This document shows, in pieces, positions 33,106 through 40,331 of a DNA stretch of 64,000 nucleotides. Position 1 is the first letter of the stretch. Each line of letters starts with the position of its first letter. Location: the NCBI GenBank assembly GCA_016717335.1, contig JADKFS010000012.1, forward strand, positions 1 to 64,000. The letters are read 5' to 3'. A model generated the notes under the pieces. The model was given only the letters and a program-made list of their open reading frames with translations. It did no database searches and was not told where the DNA came from. The DNA comes from Candidatus Ribeiella danica. Lineage in GTDB: Bacteria; Chloroflexota; Chloroflexia; Chloroflexales; Roseiflexaceae. Made by a program: the position numbers and the translations under genes.

Positions 33106-33417
33106 TCACCCCCTGAGCCTGGAAAGCTCGCGCACGTCGAGCGTGCCGATCCGCCGCCGCACCTGCACCGCCAGCGCCAGGCCGAGCACCGCCACGATCG
33201 TGTCGGCGACCAGCGCCGTCGCCGCCAGACTCTGGCCGAGGTTGACCTGGCCTGAAAGGCGGCCGCTCAGCACCAGCGCGAGCAGCGCGGCCTTGCCCAG
33301 CAGCTGCAGCGCGATCACCAGCTTGATCAGGTTGCGCGCGGCCAGCAGGGCATACAGGCCGACGCCGAGCAGGCCCAGCACGCCGACCAGCGCGACTTCG
33401 AGCGGCGAGAGCGTCAT
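33106..33417 (-). CDS. NuoK/MrpC-like subunit
   Basis: A 103-residue protein with three membrane helices: LSPLEVALVGVLGLLGVGLYALLAARNLIKLVIALQLLGKAALLALVL and TALVADTIVAVLGLALAVQVRRR. The acidic-residue position typical of NuoK (E in the second helix) is replaced by the K of NLIKLVIALQ, as in MrpC-type proteins. The ATG at 33417 overlaps the stop of the preceding gene (ATGA). It sits between the MrpB/NuoJ-like and NuoL-like genes, the usual order. Confidence 0.88.
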   Translation of the reverse strand: MTLSPLEVALVGVLGLLGVGLYALLAARNLIKLVIALQLLGKAALLALVLSGRLSGQVNLGQSLAATALVADTIVAVLGLALAVQVRRRIGTLDVRELSRLRG

Positions 33418-34013
33418 ACGGCGACCTCCTCGGGCACGTCTTCCGGCTCGGGCAGCTGCTCCGGCTCGGGCAGCCATGGCTCTCCGGCGCCGGGAGCCGC
33501 CGACAGAGCGCCGTCGGCATGCCGATCGTGCGCGCCGTGTAGGTCGGGCGCAGGCGACCGACGGTCGTCCAGCAGGCCCAGCACGCCCAGCGCGCCGGTG
33601 AAGAGCAGCCCGATCTGCAGCAGCGTATCCAGGCCGCGGTCCTGCCAGAGCGCGCCGGCGAACGAGGGCCCGGCCGCGGCGGTAGGCGTGCCGGGCCAGG
33701 GCAGCGTCATCCAGCCCAGAGCGAGGACGGCCAGCGCGGCGAGGCCGGCGGCCAGCGGGCGCGGGATCTGGGGCGAGCGCTCAGGCGCGCCCTCGCCGGC
33801 GATGCCGATCGCGAAGACGAACAGCACCGTCACCAGGCCGCCGCCGACGCTCAGCTCGATCACCGCGATCTCGTGGGCATCGATAGCATAGAGGAGAATG
33901 GACAGCAGCGCGCTGACACCGGCCAGCCAGAGGGCGGCGGACAGGAGGCGTGTCGCGCGGATCGCCTGGGCCGCGCAGAAGAGCAGCCCGACAACCAGGA
34001 GCACGTACAGCAT
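33414..34013 (-). CDS. NuoJ/MrpB-MbhD-like membrane subunit, first gene of the cluster
   Basis: A 199-residue protein with about five hydrophobic segments. The central LYAIDAHEIAVIELSVGGGLVTVLFVFAIG resembles the MbhD/NuoJ core (AxEx.ExxVG). A second part (LDTLLQIGLLFTGALGVLGLLDDRR) resembles MnhB/MbhE-type segments, so this may be a fusion. The C-terminal 40 residues are Pro/Glu-rich and probably unstructured. GAGGAGG six bases before ATG 34013 is a strong ribosome binding site; a TATACT at 34094-34099 (minus strand) is a candidate -10 box for the operon. Confidence 0.82.
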   Translation of the reverse strand: MLYVLLVVGLLFCAAQAIRATRLLSAALWLAGVSALLSILLYAIDAHEIAVIELSVGGGLVTVLFVFAIGIAGEGAPERSPQIPRPLAAGLAALAVLALGWMTLPWPGTPTAAAGPSFAGALWQDRGLDTLLQIGLLFTGALGVLGLLDDRRSPAPDLHGAHDRHADGALSAAPGAGEPWLPEPEQLPEPEDVPEEVAV

Positions 34014-34149
34014 ACACTACCTCCTCGTAGGATGCTGCGGGCGCGGGCCGGGGGCGCGGGAGCGCGCCCAGATAGCCTGGAGCCTCACTGCTGAGTATAC
34101 AGCCTCCGGGCCGCCGCGCGAGTAACAGATTCTCACCCTGGGGTGGAGA

Positions 34150-34301
34150 AAGGCTGACTAATGCTGTTTCTCTGACCCCACCCCCTGCCCCCTCCCCGCG
34201 CCGCGGGGAGGGGGTGAAATCTGGCACCTGCCAAGAATCCCCCCTCTCCCGGTGGGAGAGGGGGGCAGGGGGGTAAGGGAATAGAGTAATACCGCCGGAG
34301 G
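34150..34301. repeat. GC hairpin repeat element between operons
   Basis: Two hairpins, CCCTCCCCGCGCCGCGGGGA at about 34190 and CCCCTCTCCCGGTGGGAGAG at about 34242, lie inside the shared CACCCCCTGCCC / GGGCAGGGGGG edges. In this copy the inner palindrome with a three-base loop is missing. It ends one base before the tupB stop codon. Confidence 0.75.
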
Positions 34302-34302
34302 C

Positions 34303-35004
34303 CTACCAGTGGCGGCTGAGCCCGCCCTGCAGCCGCAGGGCAAACGCGTTCAGCAAGAAGGTGATCGTCAGCAGCACGAACGAGAGCGCCAGCGCCACGT
34401 CGAAGCTGCCCTTGCGCGTCTCCAGCACGATCGCGGTGGTCAGCACGCGGGTCGAACCCTCGATGTTCCCGCCGACCAGCATCACCGCGCCGACCTCGGA
34501 GATAATGCTGCCGAAGCCGGCGATCACCGAGACGATCACGCCGCCGCGCGCCTCCCACAGGATCGCGCGCGTGGCCTGCGCGGCGGTCGCGCCGAGCGAG
34601 AGCACCTGGGTGCGCAGCGCCGGGTCGACCCCCAGCACCGCCGCCATGGTGAAGCCGGTCACCAGCGGCAGGCTGATCACCGTCTGCGCCAGGACCATCG
34701 CGCTGGGCGTAAACAGCCAGCTCATGAAGCCCAGCGGGCCGGAGCGCGAGAGCAGCAGGTACACCAGCAGGCCGACCACCACCGGCGGCAGGCCCATGCC
34801 GGTGTATAGCAGCGTGATCACCAGCCGGCGCCCGTAGAAGCGGTTCAGCGCCAGGAACGCGCCCAGCGGGATGCCCGGCAGCGCGCTAAACAGCAGCGCC
34901 AGCCCCGACACTCGCAGCGAGAGCATGACCACGCGCGCGGTCTCGCCGTCGCCGCTCCAGAGCAGCCGCAGCGCCTGGAGGATTCCGTTGTTGAAGTCGT
35001 CCAT
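34303..35004 (-). CDS. tupB: Tungstate-type ABC transporter permease
   Basis: A 233-residue permease with about five to six membrane helices and the binding-protein-dependent transport loop (AAQATRAILWEARGGVIVSVIAGFGSIISEVGAVMLVGGN), which in TupB-type permeases is conserved as E..G....G......E.GA..MVGGNI. ATG 35004 (MDDFNNG) matches the family start; the longer frame reads through repeat DNA. It follows tupA by 88 bp. No ATP-binding subunit gene is next to it, so that subunit must come from elsewhere or have been lost. Confidence 0.88.
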   Translation of the reverse strand: MDDFNNGILQALRLLWSGDGETARVVMLSLRVSGLALLFSALPGIPLGAFLALNRFYGRRLVITLLYTGMGLPPVVVGLLVYLLLSRSGPLGFMSWLFTPSAMVLAQTVISLPLVTGFTMAAVLGVDPALRTQVLSLGATAAQATRAILWEARGGVIVSVIAGFGSIISEVGAVMLVGGNIEGSTRVLTTAIVLETRKGSFDVALALSFVLLTITFLLNAFALRLQGGLSRHW

Positions 35005-35009
35005 ACGTG

Positions 35010-35095
35010 TGAGACAAGGAGACCGGGAGACAAGGAGAACAAGGCTGACAGCATGCCGCCCCTTCTCCTTGTCCCCTTGCCTCCCGGTCAGGTCA
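35010..35095. repeat. Octamer repeat (GACAAGGA) between tupA and tupB, inverted
   Basis: GAGACAAG units at 35012-35035 face CTCCTTGT/CCCCTTGC units at 35064-35085. On the minus strand the array begins within about twelve bases of the tupA stop codon. Confidence 0.72.
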
Positions 35096-36079
35096 TGGCG
35101 CCTTGCCGGGGTAGAACAGCGGCTGGCCGAACTTGTCCTTGCCGTACGCGGCAATCTTCGCCAGGGTCTCCGGGCTGGTGATCCAGGCCGCGAACTGCTC
35201 GGCCAGCTGCGCGTTGATGCCAGGATGTTTGGCGGGGTTCACCGGGATGACGCCGTAGGGGTTGAGCAGCGCCTTGTCCTTATTCTCATCGATCGTCGCC
35301 CCGCCGACGAGCACCGTCAGGTCGGGAAGCTTGTCGAGCATCGACAGGTAGGTGCCGCGGTCGGTCAGCGTGTATGCCTGCTGCTCGTTGGCGGTGGTCA
35401 GCGTCTCGCCCATGCCCTGGCCGAGCGACTTGTACCAGCCGAGATCGGCGGTGGGCGTGATGCCGGTGCTGCTCCAGATCCCCAGCTCCTTGGTCGAGGT
35501 GCCGCTGTTGTCGCCGCGCGCGTCGAAGGTCGCCTTCTTCTCGGCGATCGCCTTGAACGCGTCGGCGGCCTTCGCGACGCCCTTGATCCCAGCCGGGTCA
35601 TCCTTCGGCCCGACGATAATGAAGTCGTTGTACATCACGTCGCGCCGGTCGATGCCGAAGCCGTTCTTGACGAAGGCATCCTCCTGCTTGCGCGCGTGCA
35701 CCAGCACGACGTCGGCGTCGCCGTTCTCGCCGAGCTTGAGCGCCTGGCCGGTGCCGACAGCCACGACCTCGACCTTCGCGCCGTACTGCTTCTCGAAGTC
35801 GGGCAGGATCGCGTCGAGCAGGCCCGAGTCGGCCGTGCTGGTGGTGGTGGCCAGCCGCAGCACCTGGCCCGCGGCGGCGGTCGGCGCGGGAGCTTCTGTC
35901 GGGACCGCGGTCGGCGCGGGCGCCTGAGTGGGGGCGGCGGGCGCAGCCTGGGCGGCGGTTGCGGCCGGCGCGGGCGCCTGGGTCGGGCCGCTGGCGGCTG
36001 GGGCGGTTTGGGTCCCGCAGCCGGCCAGCGCGACCAGCGCGGCCAGCGCGATCAGCCAGCGGGCGATCGACGTCTTCAT
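35093..36079 (-). CDS. tupA: Tungstate-type substrate-binding lipoprotein
   Basis: A 328-residue periplasmic-binding-type protein. It has a lipoprotein signal (LVALAGCG, lipobox Cys near 21), a Pro/Ala/Thr linker to about residue 70, then the ligand domain starting LRLATTTSTADSGLLDAILP. The TTTS motif, GTGQAL, DVVLVHARKQED and FDARGDNSGTSTKE are characteristic of TupA rather than ModA. It captures tungstate, or molybdate, for TupB. The regulator gene with a similar ligand domain lies upstream on the same strand. Possible AGGAG ten bases before the ATG. Confidence 0.9.
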   Translation of the reverse strand: MKTSIARWLIALAALVALAGCGTQTAPAASGPTQAPAPAATAAQAAPAAPTQAPAPTAVPTEAPAPTAAAGQVLRLATTTSTADSGLLDAILPDFEKQYGAKVEVVAVGTGQALKLGENGDADVVLVHARKQEDAFVKNGFGIDRRDVMYNDFIIVGPKDDPAGIKGVAKAADAFKAIAEKKATFDARGDNSGTSTKELGIWSSTGITPTADLGWYKSLGQGMGETLTTANEQQAYTLTDRGTYLSMLDKLPDLTVLVGGATIDENKDKALLNPYGVIPVNPAKHPGINAQLAEQFAAWITSPETLAKIAAYGKDKFGQPLFYPGKAP

Positions 36080-36177
36080 GGACTGCTTACTCCTATGCTC
36101 GTGCCGGCGCTTATACGATGGCCTCGCCGGCTATCACGACAAGCTCGATCTCTTCCTTTCCAGCACGCTTGAACACC

Positions 36178-36302
36178 CCTCGCCCTACCCCCGGAAGGGG
36201 TAAATTCTTGGCAGCAGGGTGCGGCTGCAAAGCAGCCGCACCCTGCTGCCAGAAGGATTCCCGCTCTCCCCGCTGGGAGAGCGGGGCAGGGGGTGAGGGC
36301 CT
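36178..36302. repeat. Hairpin repeat element with 19-bp arms and a 3-base loop
   Basis: Inner palindrome: left arm 36210-36228 (GGCAGCAGGGTGCGGCTGC), loop AAA, right arm 36232-36250, fully complementary. Outer arms are CCCTACCCCCGG-type and CTCTCCCCGCTGGGAGAG with GCAGGGGGTGAGGG at the edge. It lies downstream of the regulator gene. Confidence 0.85.
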
Positions 36303-36305
36303 CCA

Positions 36306-37409
36306 TTACTGGAACCACGCGGTGCGCGACGCATCGTAGCCCTCCAGGGCCTCGATGTCGAAGCGAAGCGCCGGGGAGGCCAGCGCTTCCAGCAGCGCCG
36401 CCAGCCAGGGCGCGCCCTGGTCGGCGCACCGGAAGGCCAGGTCGTAGCGCTCGACCGCCAGCGGCACGAACTCGAGGTCGAGCGCCCGCGCCGCGGCACG
36501 CACCCCCAGCCCTACATCTGCGGCGCCCGACGCGACCGCCGCGGCGACCGCAAGATGGGTCGCCAGCTCGCGGTCCAGGCGGCGCACCTGCGCCAGCGTC
36601 AGGCCGTAGCGCGCGAGCAGGTGCTCGAGCAGCACGGAGGTGCCCGAGCCGGCCTGTCGCATCGCGACGCGCACGTCGGGCCGCGCCAGGTCGGCGGCCT
36701 CGCGCAGCCCCAGCGGGTTGCCGCGCCGCACGATCAGCCCCTGCTCGCGGTGGACCAGCGTGACGAGCTGGACCTCGACCGCGGGCAGCAGCCGGCTCAC
36801 GGCCGGGCGGTTGTAGTCGCCGGTCGCCGGGTCGAGCAGGTGCACGCCGGCCAGGTCGGCGGTGCCGCGGCCAAGCGCCAGCAGCCCGGCGGTGCTGCCG
36901 ACCGGCGCCCAGCTCAGGCGCGTGTGCGGATCGACCTCGCGCATGCGGCGCGCCAGCACGTCCAGGCAGAAGTCGTGGCTGCCCAGGAAGCGCACCAGCG
37001 ACTCGCCACGGCCTGCCCGGCCGCTGTCCGGCGCGGGCGGCTGCCAGCGCTGGACGGCCTGCCGGACCAGCGCGTCGATCTCGGGCGGTGCCATCCCGAT
37101 CGCCAGCGCGTCCCGCACGGCCGGCTCCAGCAGCCCGCGCAGGCGCTCCGCTGCGGCCAGGCCGGCGCCACCCTCTTCGGCGACACAGGTGCCGCCACCG
37201 GCCTGCCCGACCGCCAGTCCCTGCTCGCGCAGCAGCTGGTAGGCGTGCGCGACCGTGTTGCGGTTCAGGCCAAGCTGCGCCGCCAGCGCGCGCACGGTGG
37301 GCAGCCGCTCGCCGGGGCGCAGCTCGCCGTGGGCGCGCGCCGCCTTGACTTGGTCGACGATCTGCTGGTAGGCCGGGCCGGCCGCCTGGTCCAGTTCGAT
37401 ACGTAACAC
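36306..37409 (-). CDS. GntR-type HTH regulator fused to a substrate-binding-like domain
   Basis: A 367-residue predicted regulator. The N-terminal winged helix is of GntR type (GPAYQQIVDQVKAARAHGELRPGERLPTVRALAAQLGLNRNTVAHAYQLLREQGLA). The C-terminal half is a periplasmic-binding-like domain of the kind found in molybdate/tungstate regulators (LRFLGSHDFCLDVLARRM, VGSTAGLLALGRGTADLAGVHLLD, RQAGSGTSVLLEHLL). It probably senses oxyanion and controls the adjacent tup genes. The start is GTG 37409, with GGAG six bases upstream; a TTG further up lies inside the palindromic operator. Confidence 0.88.
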   Translation of the reverse strand: MLRIELDQAAGPAYQQIVDQVKAARAHGELRPGERLPTVRALAAQLGLNRNTVAHAYQLLREQGLAVGQAGGGTCVAEEGGAGLAAAERLRGLLEPAVRDALAIGMAPPEIDALVRQAVQRWQPPAPDSGRAGRGESLVRFLGSHDFCLDVLARRMREVDPHTRLSWAPVGSTAGLLALGRGTADLAGVHLLDPATGDYNRPAVSRLLPAVEVQLVTLVHREQGLIVRRGNPLGLREAADLARPDVRVAMRQAGSGTSVLLEHLLARYGLTLAQVRRLDRELATHLAVAAAVASGAADVGLGVRAAARALDLEFVPLAVERYDLAFRCADQGAPWLAALLEALASPALRFDIEALEGYDASRTAWFQ

Positions 37410-37429
37410 GCTTCGCTCCGTGGTTGGGA

Positions 37430-37455
37430 CTTGTCCTATTATAGCATAGGACAAG
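37430..37455 (-). promoter_or_regulatory. Perfect palindromic operator overlapping a -10 box upstream of the GntR-type gene
   Basis: CTTGTCCTAT (37430-37439), six-base spacer, ATAGGACAAG (37446-37455): ten-base arms without mismatch. On the minus strand the centre reads GCTATAAT, so a TATAAT -10 box lies within it, 20-45 bases before the GTG start. This is the arrangement expected of autorepression. Confidence 0.75.
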
Positions 37456-37495
37456 TTCGCTGTTGCGGCTGCGCCGCTTCGTCAGGGCGCAGTGG

Positions 37496-37652
37496 GGCGC
37501 CGGATCGCCCCACCCCCGATCCCCTGCCAGGGGAGGGGGACAGATTCTCGGCATCAGGGTGCGGGCGCACAGCGCCCGCACCCTGATGCCAAAAGAACAC
37601 CCCCTTTCCCGTCGCCACGGGAGAGGGGGGCAGGGGGGTGAGGGCAAACAGC
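37496..37652. repeat. Hairpin repeat element with 19-bp arms and a 3-base loop
   Basis: Inner palindrome: 37550-37568 (GGCATCAGGGTGCGGGCGC), loop ACA, 37572-37590. Outer hairpins are CCCCTGCCAGGGGAGGGG and CCCCTTTCCCG...GGGAGAGGGG with GGTGAGGG at the edge. The arm differs from the 36210 copy at a few positions, and each change is matched in the opposite arm. Confidence 0.85.
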
Positions 37653-37668
37653 GCCAGCGCGCCGCAAC

Positions 37669-38640
37669 CTATAGCCAGCCCGAGCGCTTGAAGCGCCAGT
37701 ACAGGACGCCGCACAGCGTCAGCGTGACCGCCGCCATCATCGGGTAGCCAAACTGCCAGCCCAGCTCGGGCATGTACTGGAAGTTCATGCCATACACGCC
37801 GGCGATCATCGTCGGCAGCGCGAGAATGGCGCCCCAGCCGGCGAAGCGCTTCATCACGTCGTTCTGCGCGATCGAGATCAGCGAGAAGGCCGCCTCCAGC
37901 GCGGTGGTCAGCAGCTCGCGCAGCGTGTCGACCATCTCGTTGATCCGCACGACGTGGTCGTAGATGTCGCGGAAGTACAGCTGGGTGCCCTCGGGGATGA
38001 TCGCGTAGTCGAAGCGCGTCAGCCGGTTGCAGATGTCGATCAGCGGCGACACGACCCGCTTGACCTCGAGCAGCTGGCTCTGCAGGTGGTAGATCTGCGT
38101 GGTGGTCTCGCGGTTGAATGACTCGCCGAAGATCTTGTCCTCAAGCTGCTGCAGCTCCTGCTCGAGCACGTCGACGATCGGGAAGTACTGGTCGACGATG
38201 AAGTCCATCAGCGCGTACAGCACGAACGCCGGGCCCTTGCGCAGCAGCTGCGGCGTGGTCTCGACGCGCGCGCGCACGTCGACATACGGCAGCGAGACGC
38301 CGTGGCGCACCGAGACGATGTAGCGCTCGCCGATGAAGATATGGGTCTCGCCGAAGGTGATCTCGCCCCGGTCGACGTGGGCGGTGCGCAGCACCACGAA
38401 CAGCGAGTCGCCGTACTGCTCGAGCTTTGGCCGCTGGTGGGCGCAGTGGGCGTCCTCGATCGCCAGGTCGTGCAGGTTGAACTGGCGCTGCACCTGCCGC
38501 AGCAGCTCCTCGCCCGGCTCGTGCAGGCCGATCCAGACGAACTGGCCGGGCAGTTCGAGCGCCTCGCCGACCTGGTCGATCTCGACGTTGCGGGCGCGCC
38601 GGCCCTCGGCGTAGGCCGCGCAGTTGACAATCTCGCTCAT
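37669..38640 (-). CDS. corA: CorA-type magnesium/cobalt transporter
   Basis: A 323-residue channel protein of the inner membrane. A large cytoplasmic N-terminal domain rich in charged helices (LEQYGDSLFVVLRTAHVD, QLEDKIFGESFNRETTTQIYHLQSQLLEVKRVV) is followed by two C-terminal membrane helices with the ion-selectivity motif YGMNF between them (AILALPTMIAGVYGMNFQYMPE). ATG 38640 has GGAGG upstream. It is a monocistronic gene flanked on both sides by hairpin repeat elements. Confidence 0.93.
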   Translation of the reverse strand: MSEIVNCAAYAEGRRARNVEIDQVGEALELPGQFVWIGLHEPGEELLRQVQRQFNLHDLAIEDAHCAHQRPKLEQYGDSLFVVLRTAHVDRGEITFGETHIFIGERYIVSVRHGVSLPYVDVRARVETTPQLLRKGPAFVLYALMDFIVDQYFPIVDVLEQELQQLEDKIFGESFNRETTTQIYHLQSQLLEVKRVVSPLIDICNRLTRFDYAIIPEGTQLYFRDIYDHVVRINEMVDTLRELLTTALEAAFSLISIAQNDVMKRFAGWGAILALPTMIAGVYGMNFQYMPELGWQFGYPMMAAVTLTLCGVLYWRFKRSGWL

Positions 38641-38702
38641 GGCCTGGCCTCCAGTTCCTATAGTAGCTTGCAGCATGCATATTGTGTCCCGCTGCGCCGC
38701 AG

Positions 38703-38845
38703 GCCCTCACTCCCTGCCCCCGCTCCCGTCGCGACGGGAGCGGGGGATTCTTGGCGGGTGCCGGGGTTTCGGCTTCGCCGAAACCCCGGCACCCGCCGAT
38801 ATTCACCCCCGCCCCTGGCAGGGGCAGGGGGTGGGGTGATCCGTC
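38703..38845. repeat. Hairpin repeat element with 21-bp arms and a 3-base loop
   Basis: Inner palindrome: 38753-38773 with loop TTC and 38777-38797, 21 bp and perfect (starts GGCGGGTGCCGGGGTTTCGG). Outer hairpins are CGCTCCCGTCGCGACGGGAGCG and CGCCCCTGGCAGGGGCAGG. The inner arm has no sequence in common with the 36210 and 37550 copies although the outer arms match. Confidence 0.85.
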
Positions 38846-39016
38846 GTAGGCCCCGGACCAGCACTCGTTACAAATCGTAAACGAATCTTCTCCCGCAATG
38901 ATGGCTTCTTTTCTCATGATACCACCGCGGCGGCGTATGATCCGCTATAGGGAGAGCCTATCCCCTTCGCTTCGCTACGTCGGTCTCGCCCTCTCTCTGT
39001 GAGGAAGGAGACGTCT

Positions 39017-39082
39017 ATGTATCGATCGATCGTAGTTCCGCTGGATGGATCGACGTTCGTGGAGGAACGGTATTGGCTGTAG
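39017..39082 (+). pseudogene. Truncated universal stress protein (UspA-family) N-terminus
   Basis: After AAGGAG, seven bases before the ATG, the frame reads MYRSIVVPLDGSTFVEE and stops after 22 codons. This is the characteristic first strand and nucleotide-loop Asp of UspA-family proteins; the rest of the roughly 140-residue domain is missing. A deletion probably joined this start to the following sequence. A tiny expressed peptide cannot be excluded because the ribosome binding site is intact. Confidence 0.65.
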
Positions 39083-39176
39083 GCGCGGGGAGGGAGCCCG
39101 CGCGATCGTTCGGTGCGACGATCACCCCAGGGCGAGCCGCCGGAGTGGTTGGTGAGAACATGCGAGGAGGCATCCC

Positions 39177-39737
39177 ATGGATCAAGGCAGAACGCTGGAC
39201 GAACAGATGCAGGCATGGGCTGCGCTACAGAAAAAGCTGTGGGAGCGCTGGATCGAGTCCATGCCTGAGCCCAACTCGAAAGTGGCGGCCGACGCCTGGG
39301 GGCGAGCGATCGATGGCACGAAGGTGGCGATGAGCGGCTTCTTCGAGGCGCAGCTGGAGTGGGCCCGCATGTGGGCCACGCTCATGCGCGCCGGGGCCGG
39401 CCAGCAGGAGACCGACGAGCTGACCAACGAGATCGTCACGCTGATCGAGCGCTGGAGCGCGTCGCAGAACGAGCTCTGGGAGACGCTGTTCGCGGCGGTG
39501 CGGCGGCTGGAGCCGCAGCTGCTCGCCACGACCTGGGAGGATGAGCTCTGGAACGTCGGCCAGGCCTGGCAGGATGCCGCTCGCAAGGTGATCGAGGCCC
39601 AGATGAGCTGGAACCATGTCGGGCTGGCCGCGCCGCCGCGCAACGGCTGGCGCAAGCCGCCACTGCTGCGCCCGTCTCTGCGCGTCGCCGAGGCGCACCT
39701 ATCCAGCAACGGCAATCGCGAGAACGACAGCGCGTGA
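39177..39737 (+). CDS. Hypothetical Trp-rich helical protein
   Basis: A 186-residue protein with GGAGG eight bases before ATG 39177. It is mostly predicted amphipathic helix with eleven or so Trp residues (LQKKLWERWIESMPEP, AQLEWARMWATLMRAG, LIERWSASQNELWETLF) and a basic, probably loose C-terminus. No domain is recognised. Helical, Trp-rich proteins of this size include phasins and PhaE-type PHA synthase partners, but there is no PHA gene here and this is only a suggestion. It lies 25 bp upstream of the YbaK gene and is probably co-transcribed. Confidence 0.7.
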   Translation: MDQGRTLDEQMQAWAALQKKLWERWIESMPEPNSKVAADAWGRAIDGTKVAMSGFFEAQLEWARMWATLMRAGAGQQETDELTNEIVTLIERWSASQNELWETLFAAVRRLEPQLLATTWEDELWNVGQAWQDAARKVIEAQMSWNHVGLAAPPRNGWRKPPLLRPSLRVAEAHLSSNGNRENDSA

Positions 39738-39762
39738 AGCGCTAGCCGAAAGGAGCAGCACA

Positions 39763-40257
39763 ATGACGTGCAAGGACAGGCTGGAGGCATACCTGCGCGA
39801 CCGGCAGGTACCGTTCGAGACGCAGCAGCACCGCCGGGCGTTCACGGCCCAGGGCGTCGCCGCGAGCGAGCACATTCCCGGCAAGCTGGTGGCCAAGGTG
39901 GTGATCGTCTTCGCCGATAGCCGGATGGTGATGCTGGCCCTGCCCGCCTCGCACCGGGTCGACCTCAGCCGGGTCGGCGCGGCGCTGGGGGCCAAGCAGG
40001 TCTACCTCGCCGGCGAGCGCGAGATCGCCCTGGCCTTCCCGGACTGCGACATCGGCGCGATGCCGCCGTTCGGCACGCTGTACAACATCCCGGTGTACGT
40101 CGATCAGCTGCTGGCCGAGGACGAGACGATCGTGTTCCAGGCCGGCACGCACAGCGACACGATCAGCATGAGCTACGCCGACTTCGCGCGCCTGGTCGCG
40201 CCGACCGTCGCGCAGTTCGCGCGCCACGCGCTCGACCTCGAGCCGTACGTGTGGTAG
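39763..40257 (+). CDS. YbaK/aminoacyl-tRNA deacylase-domain protein
   Basis: A 164-residue protein of the YbaK/ProX superfamily, which hydrolyses mischarged aminoacyl-tRNA such as Cys- or Ala-tRNA(Pro). Visible features: HRRAFTAQGVAASEHIPGKLVAKVVIV with the conserved Lys, and the C-terminal GAMPPFG and FQAGTHSDTISMSYADFARL (conserved G.H in the substrate pocket). Subfamily (YbaK, ProX, AlaX-like) is not certain. AAAGGAG before ATG 39763. A long GC hairpin follows the stop directly. Confidence 0.85.
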   Translation: MTCKDRLEAYLRDRQVPFETQQHRRAFTAQGVAASEHIPGKLVAKVVIVFADSRMVMLALPASHRVDLSRVGAALGAKQVYLAGEREIALAFPDCDIGAMPPFGTLYNIPVYVDQLLAEDETIVFQAGTHSDTISMSYADFARLVAPTVAQFARHALDLEPYVW

Positions 40258-40259
40258 CA

Positions 40260-40318
40260 GACCCCCACCTTGGGGAGGTGTGGAGGGGCCGAAGGTCGCT
40301 CCACACCTCCCCAAAGGT
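40260..40318 (+). repeat. GC hairpin after the YbaK gene
   Basis: TTGGGGAGGTGTGGAG (about 40270-40285) is complementary to CTCCACACCTCCCCAA (about 40299-40314), with a longer loop than other members. It nearly matches the first hairpin at 42738-42781. No U-tract follows, but it may still act as a terminator or 3'-end stabiliser. Confidence 0.75.
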
Positions 40319-40331
40319 AAATAGGAGACCC

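Noticed and set aside
35004..35154. N-terminal extension of tupB to 35154
   Set aside because: The added 50 codons read the GACAAGGA repeat and the end of tupA; family homology starts at 35004.
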